A stretch of DNA of 64,000 bases from Lewinellaceae bacterium (GCA_020636375.1 JACJXZ010000014.1:1-64000), one strand, 5' to 3'. Counted from the stretch's first letter, positions 45,466 through 56,916 are shown. Translations and numbers: made by a program. The notes: generated from the letters alone by a model not told the origin.

Positions 45466-48400
45466 ATGCAAGGTAAAGGAGTAGTGAAGTTCTTCCTTGT
45501 GGTGATGACGATCGTGACGCTCGTGCAGTACTTCTTTATCCTTCCGACCCAGAAGGTAGAGAATGCGGCGGATGAATACGCGAAGCAAGCCACGCAGAAC
45601 ATGGAGGAAGGCCTTCAGAAGACCGCCTTCAAATCGAAGCGCGCGGAGTTTCTGGACTCCATGTCTTCGGAGGAAGTGTTCAGGATCCCTCTGTTGAAAT
45701 CCTACACGTATCAGGAACTGAAATCGCAACAACTGGCGCTGGGCCTCGACCTCAAGGGAGGGATGAGCGTGGTGCTGCAGGTAGACCTGCGCGATTTTAT
45801 TCGAGCACTGGCCAATGACAGCAAAGACCCAACTTTTTCAGAAGCGTTAGACCGAGCATCTCAAGCGCAGAAGAATGCACAGGATGATTTCGTAACCCTC
45901 TTTTATGACGCCTGGCGGGAAGTGTCGGGCGACAAACGGCTCGCGCCCATCTTTACCCGCAACGAAGCGCTGCGGGACCAGATCAACTACGAGACCTCCG
46001 ACGGCGAGGTGGTGCGCATCATCCGCAAAAAGCCGACGAGACCGTCGACCTGACCTTCAAGCTGCTCAAGGAGCGTATCGACAAGCTGGGCGTCACCCAG
46101 CCCAACGTCTCCCTGGATGCCAGCCGCGACCTCATCGTCGTGGAGCTGCCCGGCATCGATAACCCGGAACGCGCCCGCACCTTCCTGCAGGCGGCCGCCA
46201 AACTGGAGTTCTGGAACATCTTCCGCATCTCCGACCCGGGCATCCAGCAGGCCTTCATCTCCGCCAACGAACGCCTGGCAAAAACCATCGGCGACGGCGA
46301 GCTGGAACCGGAAATCCTCAGCATCGACACAACCTATGCTACGGATTCCCTGGGCAATGTCGACAACACCCAGATCGTCAGTATCGACACGACCTACGAC
46401 AACGCCATCGTCGACCAGGGGCCGCTCTTCGACGTGCTGACCCTGAATACCACCGGCGCCCGCGGCCTGGCCGTGCTCGGTACCGCCAAGCGCAACCAGC
46501 GCCGCTATATCGACAGCCTGCTCAACCGGGAAGACATCAAGACGCTCTTCCCGCGCGACCTCGTGTTCCGCTGGTCGAAAGACCCCGCCAAGAACTACGA
46601 CACCAACGAACTGACGGACGACTTCGAACTATACGCCCTCAAACTGGGCCGCGACGGCAAGCCGGCCCTCACCGGCGACCATGTGGTGGACGCCAGCGCC
46701 AACCCCGACCCGCAGACCAACGAGGTGGCCGTGTCCCTGAAAATGGACAATACCGGCGCCAAAATCTGGGGCCAGCTGACGACGGAAGCCGCTCAGGACA
46801 ACAACCGCGAGATCGCCATCGTCCTCGACGACGAGGTGGTCTCCGCGCCCCGGGTCATCAACCCCATCCTGACCGGAGACTCCCAGATCACCGGCAGCTT
46901 CTCCATCCAGGAGGGCAAGGACTTGTCCAACATCCTGCAGATCGGCAAACTGCCGGCGGAGACCCAGATCATCCAGGAGTCCCTGGTGGGGCCGTCGCTC
47001 GGAGCGGAGAACATCCGCAAGAGTACCGTCGCCCTGGTGGTCGGCTTCCTGGTTGTCCTCGGCTTCATGATCTTTTACTACGCCGGCGGTGGTATCGTCT
47101 CCATCATCGCGCTGATCCTCAATATTTTCTTCATATTCGGCGCACTGGCCTCCTACGGCACCGTGCTGACCCTGCCGGGCATCGCCGGTATCGTGCTGAC
47201 CATCGGTATGGCGGTCGACGCCAACGTGATCATCTACGAGCGCATCCGCGAGGAGTTGCGGGACGGCAAATCCCTTCTCATGGCGATCAGCGACGGCTTC
47301 AAGAACTCGTATTCTGCCATCATCGACGCCAACGTGACCACCCTGCTGACGGCCTTCGTGCTGGCCTACTTCGGCCTGGGCCCGATCAAGGGCTTCGCTG
47401 TGGTGTTGATCATCGGCGTGTTGTCCTCCCTCTTCACCGCCGTCCTGGTCGGCCGCCTGATTGTGGACTGGTGGACCAGCAAGGGCCGCAGCATGACCTT
47501 CTCCACCGGACTGTCGGAAAACGTGCTGGCCAACCTGAACGTCGACTGGCTGGGCAAGCGCCGCATCGCCTACATGATCTCCGGAACGCTTATCCTGGCA
47601 GGTTTGATCTCCTTCTTCACCCGCGGCTTTGAGCTGGGGGTAGACTTCAAGGGCGGATACTCCTACAACGTCACCTTCGAGGGCCAGGCAGTGGATGCGC
47701 CCGAGCTCCGGCAGGCGCTGGCCGTTGCCTTTGAGGGAAATACCCCCATCGTGAAGGCGGTCGATACGGAAAACACGTACAACGTCGTGACGGACTACCT
47801 GATCGACGACGATAGCGAAGACGCTGCGGACAAGGTCATGGCCCAGTTGTACGAAGGGGTGAACAGCATTGTCGGCGGCAATATCGACTTCGAACAGTTC
47901 AAAGCGCCGGATGGCGAGGGGACGCACGTGACCAGCTCCAGCAAGGTCGGCCCCACCATTGCGGACGACATACAGACCAGCGCCTACTATGCGGCCATCT
48001 TCGCCCTGCTGCTGATCTTCCTCTACATTTTCATCCGCTTCAGCAAGTGGCAGTACAGCCTTGGTGCTGTGGCCGCCCTGTTCCACGACACGCTGATCAC
48101 TTTGGGTATTTTCTCCCTGTTCCACGGCGTGCTGCCGTTCACCCTGGAGATCGACCAGGCCTTCATCGCCGCCATCCTGACGGTGATCGGCTACTCGATC
48201 AACGATACGGTGATCGTGTTCGACCGGATCCGGGAATACCTGAACAACTATACCAAGCGGCCGAAAGAGGAAGTGATCAACATGGCCATCAACAGCACGA
48301 TGAGCCGGACGCTGATCACCTCCCTGACCACTTTCTTCGTGGTGGCGGTGCTCTTCGCCTTCGGCGGGTCCAGCATCAAGGGCTTTGCCTTTGCCATCCT

Positions 48401-48539
48401 GGTGGGCATTATGGTGGGTACCTACTCTTCCATCTTCGTGGCTACCCCGATCATGTCCGACCTGACCGGCGAACTGGAAGCCCGCGTATCGAAGAAAGAG
48501 AAGAAGGGCTTCTCCAAAGCGGCTTCTTCGGCAAGGTAG
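45466..48539 (+). CDS. secDF: SecDF fused protein-export membrane subunit, frameshifted as given
   Basis: Full length about 1025 residues, the fused SecD-SecF common in Bacteroidota, which uses the proton gradient to help Sec export. The first part, from the ATG at 45466, carries the first membrane helix (GVVKFFLVVMTIVTLVQYFFIL) and SecD motif LGLDLKGGMSVVLQV. At 46027-46031 the sequence has five A, and the frame breaks after IRKK. Restoring one A gives IRKKADETVDLTFKLLKE, the expected continuation. The second frame has the SecD helices, then SecF motifs (FELGVDFKGGYSYNV, IGYSINDTVIVFDRIRE). As given, it could be a pseudogene, a programmed shift or a sequencing error. Confidence 0.85.
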
Positions 48540-48629
48540 GGGCTGCCAGAACAGGTTATTTAACCTCCTGTGGGCGGGATGCCGCCGGTAGTGGTTATTC
48601 CGGTTCCTCCGGCCAGAAATAGGGTTAAA

Positions 48630-48673
48630 AAAGAGCTTTCTTCGCGTCAAGCGGGGAAAGCTCTTTCATTTTT
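48630..48673 (+). terminator. Rho-independent terminator of secDF
   Basis: Stem AAAGAGCTTTC/GAAAGCTCTTT (48630-48640 and 48656-48666) with a 15-nt loop, then CA and six T. It follows the secDF stop codon by about 90 bases and precedes the methyltransferase gene. Confidence 0.85.
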
Positions 48674-48704
48674 TACTAGCCTGAAAAGCAAAAACAAGAA
48701 CCTG

Positions 48705-49733
48705 ATGACTGATAAACCCCTCACCCCCGAAGAAAAACAACTCCTCCTCCTCCTCGGCTGGTTCCGCCGCCATTACGCCCTCTACCTGGGGCTGAGCCGC
48801 GAGCGCCCGGCGACGCAGGAGAGCGTCCTGCAGTTCGGCGGTGCCTGGTTCGGCAGCCGGCTGCTGGATCTGGCCCCGGCTTTTTCCAGCCTGAAGCAAA
48901 AAGGCCTCATCCGCGAGGATGGAACGGCCTGGGCGCTCACGGAACCCGGCACCGCCCGCTTCTCCGAACTCGACGCTTCCGAGACCTTCTACCGCTACGA
49001 GTACGACAATTTTTTCTCCCTTTCGGAAAACAGCCCGGCCCACGCCCTGTTCTGCGAACGCGTATATGGAGAAGACCTCAACCAACACGGCCTGGCAGAC
49101 GCGGAGGAACTGCATCAGCTGCTTTCCTTTGCGGAAATACCGGAGGGCGCCCATGTTCTCGACCTTGGCTGCGGCAACGGCCTCGTTACCGATTACCTGC
49201 AGCGCAATACCGGTGTACACCTTCTCGGGGTGGACATTTCTCCGGAGGCTATCCGCCGGGCGGAGCAGATCGGCAACCCCCGCTTGTCCTTCCGGGTGGC
49301 GAATATGAACGCCCTGGCCCTTCCCGAGCGGTTTGATTGCATTCTATCCGTTGATACCTTATATTATGCTGCGGATTTGAAAGCAACAGTTGCCGCCTGC
49401 CTGTCCCGCCTGCGGCCCGGCGGCGTTTTCGCCTGCTTTTTCTCGCAGTGGATTTCCGGGGAAGAGGAGAAGCCGTTGCTGGAAGGCGAAAATACGGCCC
49501 TGGCGCAGGTGTTCCGGGAGCTGGGCCAGCCCTTCGGATTCCTGGATATTTCCGGATCGGGCCGCCGCCACTGGCGCCGCAAGCGGGACACGCTGCTGGA
49601 CATGCGCCCGGCCTTCGAAGCCGAAGGCAGCCTGGCGCTCTGGGACTACCGCTTCCGGGAAGCCAACCGCTATGCGGAGTGGCGGGAGGATTTTTATGGA
49701 CGGTTTATTTACAAAACGGTGATGGGGGCGTGA
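48705..49733 (+). CDS. Class I SAM-dependent methyltransferase
   Basis: About 342 residues from the ATG at 48705; the longer in-frame opening would lie in the secDF terminator. The N-terminal 150 residues include a winged-helix-like segment (LLLLLGWFRRHYALYLG, LLDLAPAFSSLKQKGLIRED). The SAM domain starts with VLDLGCGNGLVTDYL, then LGVDISPEAIRRA and FDCILSVDTLYY, all usual for the fold. Substrate unknown. It follows the terminator but I see no strong own promoter. Confidence 0.85.
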   Translation: MTDKPLTPEEKQLLLLLGWFRRHYALYLGLSRERPATQESVLQFGGAWFGSRLLDLAPAFSSLKQKGLIREDGTAWALTEPGTARFSELDASETFYRYEYDNFFSLSENSPAHALFCERVYGEDLNQHGLADAEELHQLLSFAEIPEGAHVLDLGCGNGLVTDYLQRNTGVHLLGVDISPEAIRRAEQIGNPRLSFRVANMNALALPERFDCILSVDTLYYAADLKATVAACLSRLRPGGVFACFFSQWISGEEEKPLLEGENTALAQVFRELGQPFGFLDISGSGRRHWRRKRDTLLDMRPAFEAEGSLALWDYRFREANRYAEWREDFYGRFIYKTVMGA

Positions 49734-49744
49734 TCGGTTTTCTC

Positions 49745-49915
49745 CTGCGCCCCCAGCGGTTAAAAAGCAAACCGCAGGAACGCGGAGGGCCACAGAGAGG
49801 GGCACCGCAGCTCCTTTGCGCAAGCAGCAATCTGCCTTACGGGGCCTTTCCTCTGCGGCTCCCTGCGCCCCCAGCGGTTAAAAAACACAGGAGACCCGGA
49901 GGGCTGCATAGAGAA
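49745..49915. repeat. Intergenic direct repeat (CAGCGGTTAAAA type)
   Basis: CCTGCGCCCCCAGCGGTTAA occurs twice, at about 49744 and 49862, each followed by A-runs and by words such as GGAGGGCCACAGAGAGG. It fills the gap to the RidA gene. Confidence 0.6.
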
Positions 49916-49948
49916 ACAGCGCACCTCATATTAAAAAAGTATTATTTT

Positions 49949-50335
49949 ATGAAAAGACAACACATCTCCTCCGGCGCCCCCTGGGAAGCCACCGTCGGCT
50001 ACTCCCGGGCCGTGAAAGCGGGCAACCACATCTTCGTCGCCGGCACTACGGCGGCAGACGAACAGGGCAATACCGTCAGCCCGGGCGACGCTTACGCCCA
50101 GACGAAGTACATCCTGGAAAAGATCGGCCGGGCCCTGGAGCAGGCCGGCGCCTCCTTCGAACACGTCGTCCGCACCCGCATGTTCGTGGCCGACATCAGC
50201 CAGTGGGAGGCCATCGGGCGGGCCCACGGGGAAGTGTTCCGGGATATCCGACCCGCCGCCACCATGGTGGAAGTGAGCCGCCTGATCGGCCACGGCATGC
50301 TGATAGAGATAGAGGTGGATGCGGTGGTGGGGTGA
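49949..50335 (+). CDS. RidA/YjgF-family protein
   Basis: 128 residues, the normal length, from the ATG at 49949. Members of this family hydrolyse reactive enamine/imine intermediates or play other small-molecule roles. Landmarks include ISSGAPWEATVGYSRAVKAG, VRTRMFVADISQWEAI and the C-terminal MLIEIEVDAVVG. The Arg and Glu of the active site region are present. Preceded by a repeat block, followed by the 50.3-50.8 kb gap. Confidence 0.9.
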   Translation: MKRQHISSGAPWEATVGYSRAVKAGNHIFVAGTTAADEQGNTVSPGDAYAQTKYILEKIGRALEQAGASFEHVVRTRMFVADISQWEAIGRAHGEVFRDIRPAATMVEVSRLIGHGMLIEIEVDAVVG

Positions 50336-50548
50336 AGCAGGGGGAGGGTTGAGTGGCTGTATTGTTGAATTGTTATATGGCTGGCGGGTTTGCCACGCGA
50401 TGGTTATCTTGTCAGATGACTGAATGGTTGGATTGTTGAGTCCCCGTCGGGGAGCGAAAAGGGCCCGCCTGATCTGCCGCCTGGCTTGCATCTCCCCCAT
50501 CTGGCGTAAATTTCCTGACAACAATACATTCCTGCCTGGCGTTTTATC

Positions 50549-50767
50549 AAGTGTCAGGCTCACCCTTCCTTGTGCTTTCGGCATTAAGTAAAGGGTGATA
50601 AGAAACGCCGCTATTTTCCGCCGGGCCAAGGCGGCTTGAAGGGATCGTAGCCGTAGCTACGAAGCCCTTTGAGCCAACGAAGGCGCGGTGGAAAAGAGCA
50701 AGTTTATTGCCCCTTTATTTAGTGCCGAAAGCACTAGTCCAATCCGGGGTGGGTGAGCCTGACACTT
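50549..50767. mobile_element. 219-bp element with 17-bp perfect terminal inverted repeats
   Basis: AAGTGTCAGGCTCACCC at 50549-50565 and its exact complement at 50751-50767. Just inside lie class B words: GTGCTTTCGGCATTAAGTAA on the left and ATTTAGTGCCGAAAGCACTA on the right, themselves inverted. It holds an inner hairpin around GATCGTAGCCGTAGCTACGA. No protein frame. It ends 13 bases before the ATG of the PorE-like gene. The rest of the gap 50336-50548 holds no gene. Confidence 0.7.
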
Positions 50768-50780
50768 AAAAAGAAAAACT

Positions 50781-52757
50781 ATGGCCCGGAACTTAACCAT
50801 ACTAGCCCTCCTCATCGGACTCGTCACCGCCTGCACCTACACCATGAAAGTGCGCGACGGCCGCACGGCAGTGGACGTAAAGCAGTACGCCGTGGCGGTG
50901 AAACTGCTGGAAAAGGAATACGACAAAGCCAAAAGCCGGGTGGAGCAGGGTAAGATCGCCTTTCTGCTCGGGGAGTCTTATAAGCGCCTGAACAAAAGCG
51001 ACCTGTCCATCCGCTGGTACCGCATCGCTTACGATAACCAGTACGGCGTCGACGCCCTGAAGGAGTATGCCTATGCCCTCAAGCGGGCCGAACGCTACGA
51101 AGAGGCCATGCAGGCCTTCAAGGACCTGGGCATCGAGATCGGCAGCCCCTACGAGTACCGCCGCGAGATCAGCGCCTGCCAGGTCGCCCAGGGGTGGAAG
51201 GGCCTGCCGCCGGAATACGAAGTGGAGGTGCTCAGCTTCAACAGCGGCAATTCCGATTATGCGCCCGCCCTCTACAAAGACAACCAACTGGTGATCAGCT
51301 CCGACCGCTCCGCCAGCACCGGCGACGATACCTACAACTGGACCGGCAACGCCTTCTCCGACCTCTTCCTGGTCGACCTGAAATCGAACAGCGTGACCGG
51401 GTTCGACAATAAGTTCAATACCGAAAACAACGAAGGGACGGTGGCCTTCAACCAGGACTACTCCGAGGCCTACTTCACCCGCTGCTTCAGCAACGGCAAA
51501 TACGAAGACGCCCATTGCAAACTGATGGTCAGCGAAGGCAACGGTAACAGCTGGTCCGTACCCCGCGCCCTGCCCTTCATCCAGGAAGGGGCCAACTACG
51601 TACACCCCAGCCTCTCGGCCGACGGCAATACCCTCTACTTTTCCAGCGACCATCCCGACGGATGGGGCGGCTACGACATCTATACCGCCGAGCGCCAGCC
51701 TGACGGCAACTGGAGCCTGCCGCAACTGCTCAGCCGCGCCGTCAACACGCCGGGCGACGAGAAATTCCCCTTTATCGACGGAGATACCCTCTACTTCGCC
51801 TCCGACAGCCATACCGGCATGGGCGGGCTCGACATCTTCCGCTCCTACAAGCTCAGCAACGGATCCTGGGCGCCGGCCTATAACCTCAAAGCGCCCATCA
51901 ATTCCGGGAGGGACGATTTCGGCTATGTGATCGACCACAACGCCCCCAAACCAAAGGGCGTCCTGCAGGTGGGCTACTTCACCTCCACCCGGGACGACGG
52001 CATCGGGGGAGACGACATCTTCCGCTTCACCAAAGTGGTCCCGCCGGAGCCGCCTGTCGTGGAAGTGCCCGAAGAAATTGAGTACAAGCTCCTGCTCGAA
52101 GGCTATGTGCTGGAGAAGATTTATGCCGACCCCACCAACCCGAACAGCAAGGTGCTGGGCCGCAGGCCCCTCCCGGGATCAGAGGTAACCATCCGCTTTG
52201 ACAAGAAAAAAGAAACGGCCACCGTCGGCGAGGACGGCCTGTTCCGCCTGGAACTGGAGGAGAATACCGACTACAACTTCCTGGCCTCCAAAGAGAATTA
52301 CCTCAACAACGACGCCGTGTTCTCCACCGTCGGCATCGGCCGCGACCCCAACAACCCCGTACAGACGTTTGAGGTCGAGATCGTCCTGGACCGGATTTTC
52401 TTCGACAAGGAGATCACCCTGGAAAATATCTACTACGATTTCGACAAGTGGGACATCCGCGAGGACGCCAGGCCCACCCTCGACGAGCTGGCCCGCAACC
52501 TGGAGCTCAACCCCGGCATCCGCATCCAGATGGGATCGCATACCGACTGCCGGGGCAACAACCGCTACAACGAAGACCTCTCCCAGAAGCGCGCCCAGTC
52601 GGCCGTCGACTACCTCATTACCAAAGGCATCGACCCGGGCCGCCTCATGGCCCGCGGCTACGGCGAAAGCCAGCCCGAAGTGGACTGCATCTGCGCCCGC
52701 TGCACCGAGGACGAACACCAGGCGAATAGGCGGACGACGTTTAAGATTATTGAGTAA
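50781..52757 (+). CDS. porE: PorE-like OmpA-family lipoprotein (TPR, WD40-type propeller, CRD, OmpA)
   Basis: 658 residues. Lipoprotein leader MARNLTILALLIGLVTAC. N-terminal TPR-like helices (about 30-135), a PD40/WD40-type propeller (SSDRSASTGDDTYNW, LYFSSDHPDGWGGYDIYTAE, LYFASDSHTGMGGLDIF, FTSTRDDGIGGDDIF), then a carboxypeptidase-regulatory-like domain (about 440-520). It ends in an OmpA domain with the peptidoglycan-binding HTDCRGNNRYNEDLSQKRA. This order is the one described for PorE, the T9SS protein that links the PorK/PorN ring to peptidoglycan. The symbol rests on architecture, and OmpA paralogs exist in these genomes. Confidence 0.8.
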   Translation: MARNLTILALLIGLVTACTYTMKVRDGRTAVDVKQYAVAVKLLEKEYDKAKSRVEQGKIAFLLGESYKRLNKSDLSIRWYRIAYDNQYGVDALKEYAYALKRAERYEEAMQAFKDLGIEIGSPYEYRREISACQVAQGWKGLPPEYEVEVLSFNSGNSDYAPALYKDNQLVISSDRSASTGDDTYNWTGNAFSDLFLVDLKSNSVTGFDNKFNTENNEGTVAFNQDYSEAYFTRCFSNGKYEDAHCKLMVSEGNGNSWSVPRALPFIQEGANYVHPSLSADGNTLYFSSDHPDGWGGYDIYTAERQPDGNWSLPQLLSRAVNTPGDEKFPFIDGDTLYFASDSHTGMGGLDIFRSYKLSNGSWAPAYNLKAPINSGRDDFGYVIDHNAPKPKGVLQVGYFTSTRDDGIGGDDIFRFTKVVPPEPPVVEVPEEIEYKLLLEGYVLEKIYADPTNPNSKVLGRRPLPGSEVTIRFDKKKETATVGEDGLFRLELEENTDYNFLASKENYLNNDAVFSTVGIGRDPNNPVQTFEVEIVLDRIFFDKEITLENIYYDFDKWDIREDARPTLDELARNLELNPGIRIQMGSHTDCRGNNRYNEDLSQKRAQSAVDYLITKGIDPGRLMARGYGESQPEVDCICARCTEDEHQANRRTTFKIIE

Positions 52758-52806
52758 CCGGAACGGCTATTCAGCCGGAAAAGCTTTTAAGTGGCCGGTT
52801 TTTTTC
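52757..52806 (+). terminator. Rho-independent terminator of the PorE-like gene
   Basis: AACCGG/CCGGTT outer stem with an inner CGGCTATTCAGCCG hairpin, followed by about eight T. It begins at the stop codon. Confidence 0.65.
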
Positions 52807-52840
52807 CCTTACCCCCCCAGGCGGGTGGCAGCAAGTGCCC

Positions 52841-52873
52841 GGATATTCCGGATTCCGAAAATCCGGAATATCC
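52841..52873. repeat. 14-bp perfect hairpin
   Basis: GGATATTCCGGATT (52841-52854), loop CCGAA, and its exact complement at 52860-52873. In the 361-base gap 52758-53118 I also see a CCGGCGGTTG/CAACCGTCGG hairpin near 53001-53028, but no gene and no known riboswitch. Confidence 0.7.
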
Positions 52874-53118
52874 AGTTTATTCCTTTTGGGCCCTCTGCTA
52901 TTGACATTGTTGCCCAATAAGCGTATCTTGCAACCATCTTTTTTACCCCTTTCCCAAACGCGCACAAACTAAAGAAACACTAACCATAAACGTGGCAAAG
53001 CCGGCGGTTGTAACCATCAACCGTCGGGGTAATTTGGCTATTGTGCTGAAAGCTATCTTGGCGTACGCCTGGCTCGGCACAATCCGAAACCCTATTTTTT
53101 CATCATAATCCAAACGCC

Positions 53119-56100
53119 ATGAAGAAATTTTATTTCACCCCCCCCGATTACACACAATAATATTTGCAATGCTGTGGCTTAACGCCCTCGGTGCCATGCT
53201 CTATGCCCAGGAAAAAACCTTTTACCTCGAAGAATGGTACGCTACTGCCGGCCAGCAGGCCGAGGCCATTGACAGGCTTGTCAGCATTGCCGACGACGCG
53301 GCGAACCTCTACGTGGCGGGCAGCCAGCTCAACGAATATGGGAAATACGACTTGCTTTTGACGAAGTACGACGACACCGGCAACGAGATTTGGTCCACCA
53401 GGTTTAACGTGCCCGACAGCACGGGCAACGTAATCGCCGGGGACATCGCCCTCGGCGGTTCGGGTTATGTCATCGTCACCGGCACGGTGTACAACGGCCC
53501 GGCCAACAACTATGACGCCCTCACGGTCAAATTTAATTCCAGCGGCATAGAGCAGTGGTATGCTACCTACGACGGGGCCGGCTCCTTCTACGACGGCGGC
53601 GCCCACATTTACATCGACGCCAGCGACAACGTCTACATCGCCGGCGGCACAGCAAGCCTGTCCAGCTCTATGGACATGCTATGCGTGAAATACAACAGCT
53701 CGGGCAGCCAGAACTGGGCCCAAACCGTAGACGGCTTCGGCCTGTATGACGTGGGCAGCCTTTTGCTGCCGCAGGAAAGCGGCGAGCTGCTGCTGGCGGG
53801 GGCAGTGCAGAAAAGCGCTGCGGCCTGGGCTGTGGGCAGCATCCGCCTGAACAGCATTTCCGGCGCCCCGTCTTCCAGCCTGAGCGCTGCGGATTCCGTT
53901 GCCCTGGAAGAAGTTACCGCCCTGGCGGCGGACGGGAGCGATAATATCTACGCCGCAGGCTACAGCAGCGCCGGCGGCAACGGCAAGGACTTCGTAACCC
54001 TCAAGATCGGAATCAGCTCCTCTGTCAGCCTGGATTGGGCAGTGGCCTATGACGGCGCCCACCATGGGGACGACGTGCCCAAAGGCATCGCCTTCGACGA
54101 TAGCGGCAACGTTTATGTGGCGGGTTATACCACTACAGCCGCCGGCAGGGACTTCCTGGCAATCAAGTATAACTTCAGCGGCACAAAACAGTGGGCAGCC
54201 CAGCTCGACGGTGCTGCCAGGCAGGACGACGAAGCCAGGGCTGTGGCTGTGGATGAAAACGGCGATGTTGTTGCCGCCGGCTACGTTACCCAAAACGGCA
54301 GCCGGGATTATTACACGGTTATCCTGAACTCCAGCGACGGCAGCACCGCCTGGGAGGCCACCTTCAACGGGTTAGCCAACAAGGACGACGAAGCCAGCCG
54401 CGTGGAGGTGGACGGCATGGGCAACATTACCGTGTTGGGCAAAAACCAGTCGGAAGAGCCGGAGGCGGCTACTTATACTGCGGTGCGGTATGTGAAGAAG
54501 AGCCTTCTCTTGCCTCCCGACACAACCGCAGCTTCCACCTCCATCTCCTTTTTTGAAAACCGGGGACAGCTTATCGATACGGCGGGAAACCTGCTTCCTG
54601 AAATAAAGTTCTATACTGACAAAGACTTTCCTGGCGCCTATTTCCGAAATGACAGGATCATGTTTTTGCTGTCCAGCATTGACGATGACAGCACTACCCT
54701 AGATACGCTTCACCGCGTCGACCTCACTTTTAAAAATGGGAAAAACGACGCCCGGGTATTTGGCTTGGGCCGGAAAGCAGCTTTCTATGATTTTTACCTG
54801 GGATATTTGCCGAACCCCAGAGAACGCGTCGGCCTTTTTGAGCGGGTCGTAATCACTGACATTTATAACAAGGTCGACTTGAATGTCTACTCTAACAACG
54901 CCGGGCTGAAATATTACTTTGTCGTTAAGCCGGGCGGAAATATAAATGATATCAAAATGGATTTCGAAGGCCAGGCTGGCTTGAGCGCAGGCGAAGAAGG
55001 CGAACTGATAGTAAGCACTCCGCTGGGCGATTTTACCCTGGCGCCCCCTATAGCGTATCAGGTAAATGCAGAAGGAGAAAGAACCGCATTGGAATGGCTG
55101 CCGGAGTATGCTGTCGAAGGGGATACCCTGGCGAAGTTCGCTTCTGTCGGGACGTTCGATTCTACCAGGCACCTGGTCATAGAAATTGGCAGGCCTCCTA
55201 TCCATATCCCCGATTCCGATGACGACTGGGTTACCTATTTAGGAGGAGACGGCGTGGATGCCGCTTTTGACCACGTTTTATTCAACGACGGCTTTCATGT
55301 AGTGGGCAATACGACCGATATCCCTTCCTTTCCTGACGCTCCCGGAAATGCTGTTGCACTGGGTCAAGCGGATATTTTCGTTGTCAAGGTCAATAGCTCC
55401 GATAATATAGACCGGGCTTCTTTCATTGGCGGCAGTGGCAACGATTTCGGTAGGGCAATAGATGCCTTTACAGATAATAACGGCGACGATATATTCATTG
55501 TAGGCGGGCATACCACCAGCACCGATTTTTTCGGAGCTGCAAATGCTCCTCTGGGAGGCTTTGATGGTATTGTGTTTAATGAGTTCAACACCAAATGGGC
55601 AACTTATTTTGGCAGCGAGTATCGAGATGTTGTTACCGAAGTGGCAATCCATCCTGTTTCAAGTCATTTGTTCATTGTCGGAGAAACTTTAGCAGATAAA
55701 GCCGCCACAGAAAACAGTAACAACCCTCCTTGCCAGGCACCGCTGGACGGGAGTTTTCCCGATTGTATAGCTTCCGATGCCTATCATCAATTTTGGGGAG
55801 GCGGGACGCCTATTGAGGATGGAGATGCTTTTATCGCAGAGTTTAATCCATCCGGCACCCTTCAATGGTCGACCTTTTTGGGAGGGCCGGATAATGAAGC
55901 GACTCTAAGCCAGGATTCCAGGACGGCTATTTTTATTTCGCCGGAAAACCCGGATCGGTTGGCAGTAATGGGCATTACCGACAACAACGCCACTTTTCCG
56001 CATGTTTCAGCAAGTGGGGCCTATGGCCAATATGCTGGCAAAGGCAATTTCGTGGCAAGGTTTGGCAAGAATCAGCTTATATGGTCTAGTGGCATAGGCT

Positions 56101-56840
56101 GCTGGGAAAACTACAACTTACATAGTAGCATAGCTATAGACGAGAAAGGAGAGATTTATTTAGCAGGCGCTACCGACTGCCTGACTCCGTCGGCCCCTCA
56201 AAACTATTGCGACGTGCCGGCAACCGGCTTATTGCCGATATGCGACCCGGGAAATATTTTTTTCCAAACAGATACCAATGGCGACCCGGCACCTGGAGAG
56301 CAAAGCGGTATTTCTTCTACCTATGATGGCTATATTTCTGCACTGACTACAGGCAACGAACTCGCCTGGTCAACTTATTTTGGCGGGAATTTTTACGACG
56401 ACATATACACGGTCCGCCGGGCCGGCGCTTATGTCTATTTGTCCGGCACTACCGGCAGCTTTGACAAGTTCCCTTTGAGAGACCCAAATACCGGCAACTA
56501 TCAGCAGAACCAGCAATTAGGGGCCGCTGATGCTTTTCTCGGCCGGCTAAAAGTGGGAACCACCCCGGTTAGGGCCGATGATGCCAGCGCCAATCCTGTA
56601 CAAATTAACGCTTTCCCCAATCCGGTTGCGCAGGCTGTAAATATAGCCATTCCCACAGGGTCATGGAGCCTAAAGCTCTTCTCTACCGATGGGAAACTGA
56701 CTTACCAGTCAACGGTTGTCATGCATCAGCCCGGCCTGAAGCTTGTAGAAATGGCGCACCTTCCTTCCGGCATATATGTGTGCCAGTTGCTCGAAACCAG
56801 CACCGGCCAGGCCCACTTCGCCAAGATTTATAAGTACTAA
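53119..56840 (+). CDS. SBBP-repeat T9SS surface protein with a poly-C tract in the leader
   Basis: About 1240 residues if the leader is in frame. Translation from the ATG at 53119 stops at TAA (53158-53160) because an eight-C tract at 53138-53145 throws the frame. With nine C the leader reads MKKFYFTPPRLHTIIFAML and joins the main frame without a break. An internal ATG at 53169 opens the main frame but gives only a short leader. Contents: SBBP propeller-like repeats (about 40-450), a DUF7948-like segment (from FFENRGQL), a second SBBP set (from VTYLGGDGVDAAF), and a type A T9SS sorting domain (FPNPVAQAVNI ... LPSGIYVCQL). The first part is GC-rich; from about 54500 the GC content falls. Confidence 0.8.
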
Positions 56841-56916
56841 AACCTTTTTCGCCCATCTCAGCTTGTCGGCATGTTGTCCGGCAGGCTGGAAGGGTGTTTT
56901 TAAAAAAAATGCGCTT

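Noticed and set aside
53001..53100. Riboswitch in the leader of the SBBP surface gene
   Set aside because: Hairpins are present but none of the consensus boxes of the riboswitch classes I know is visible.
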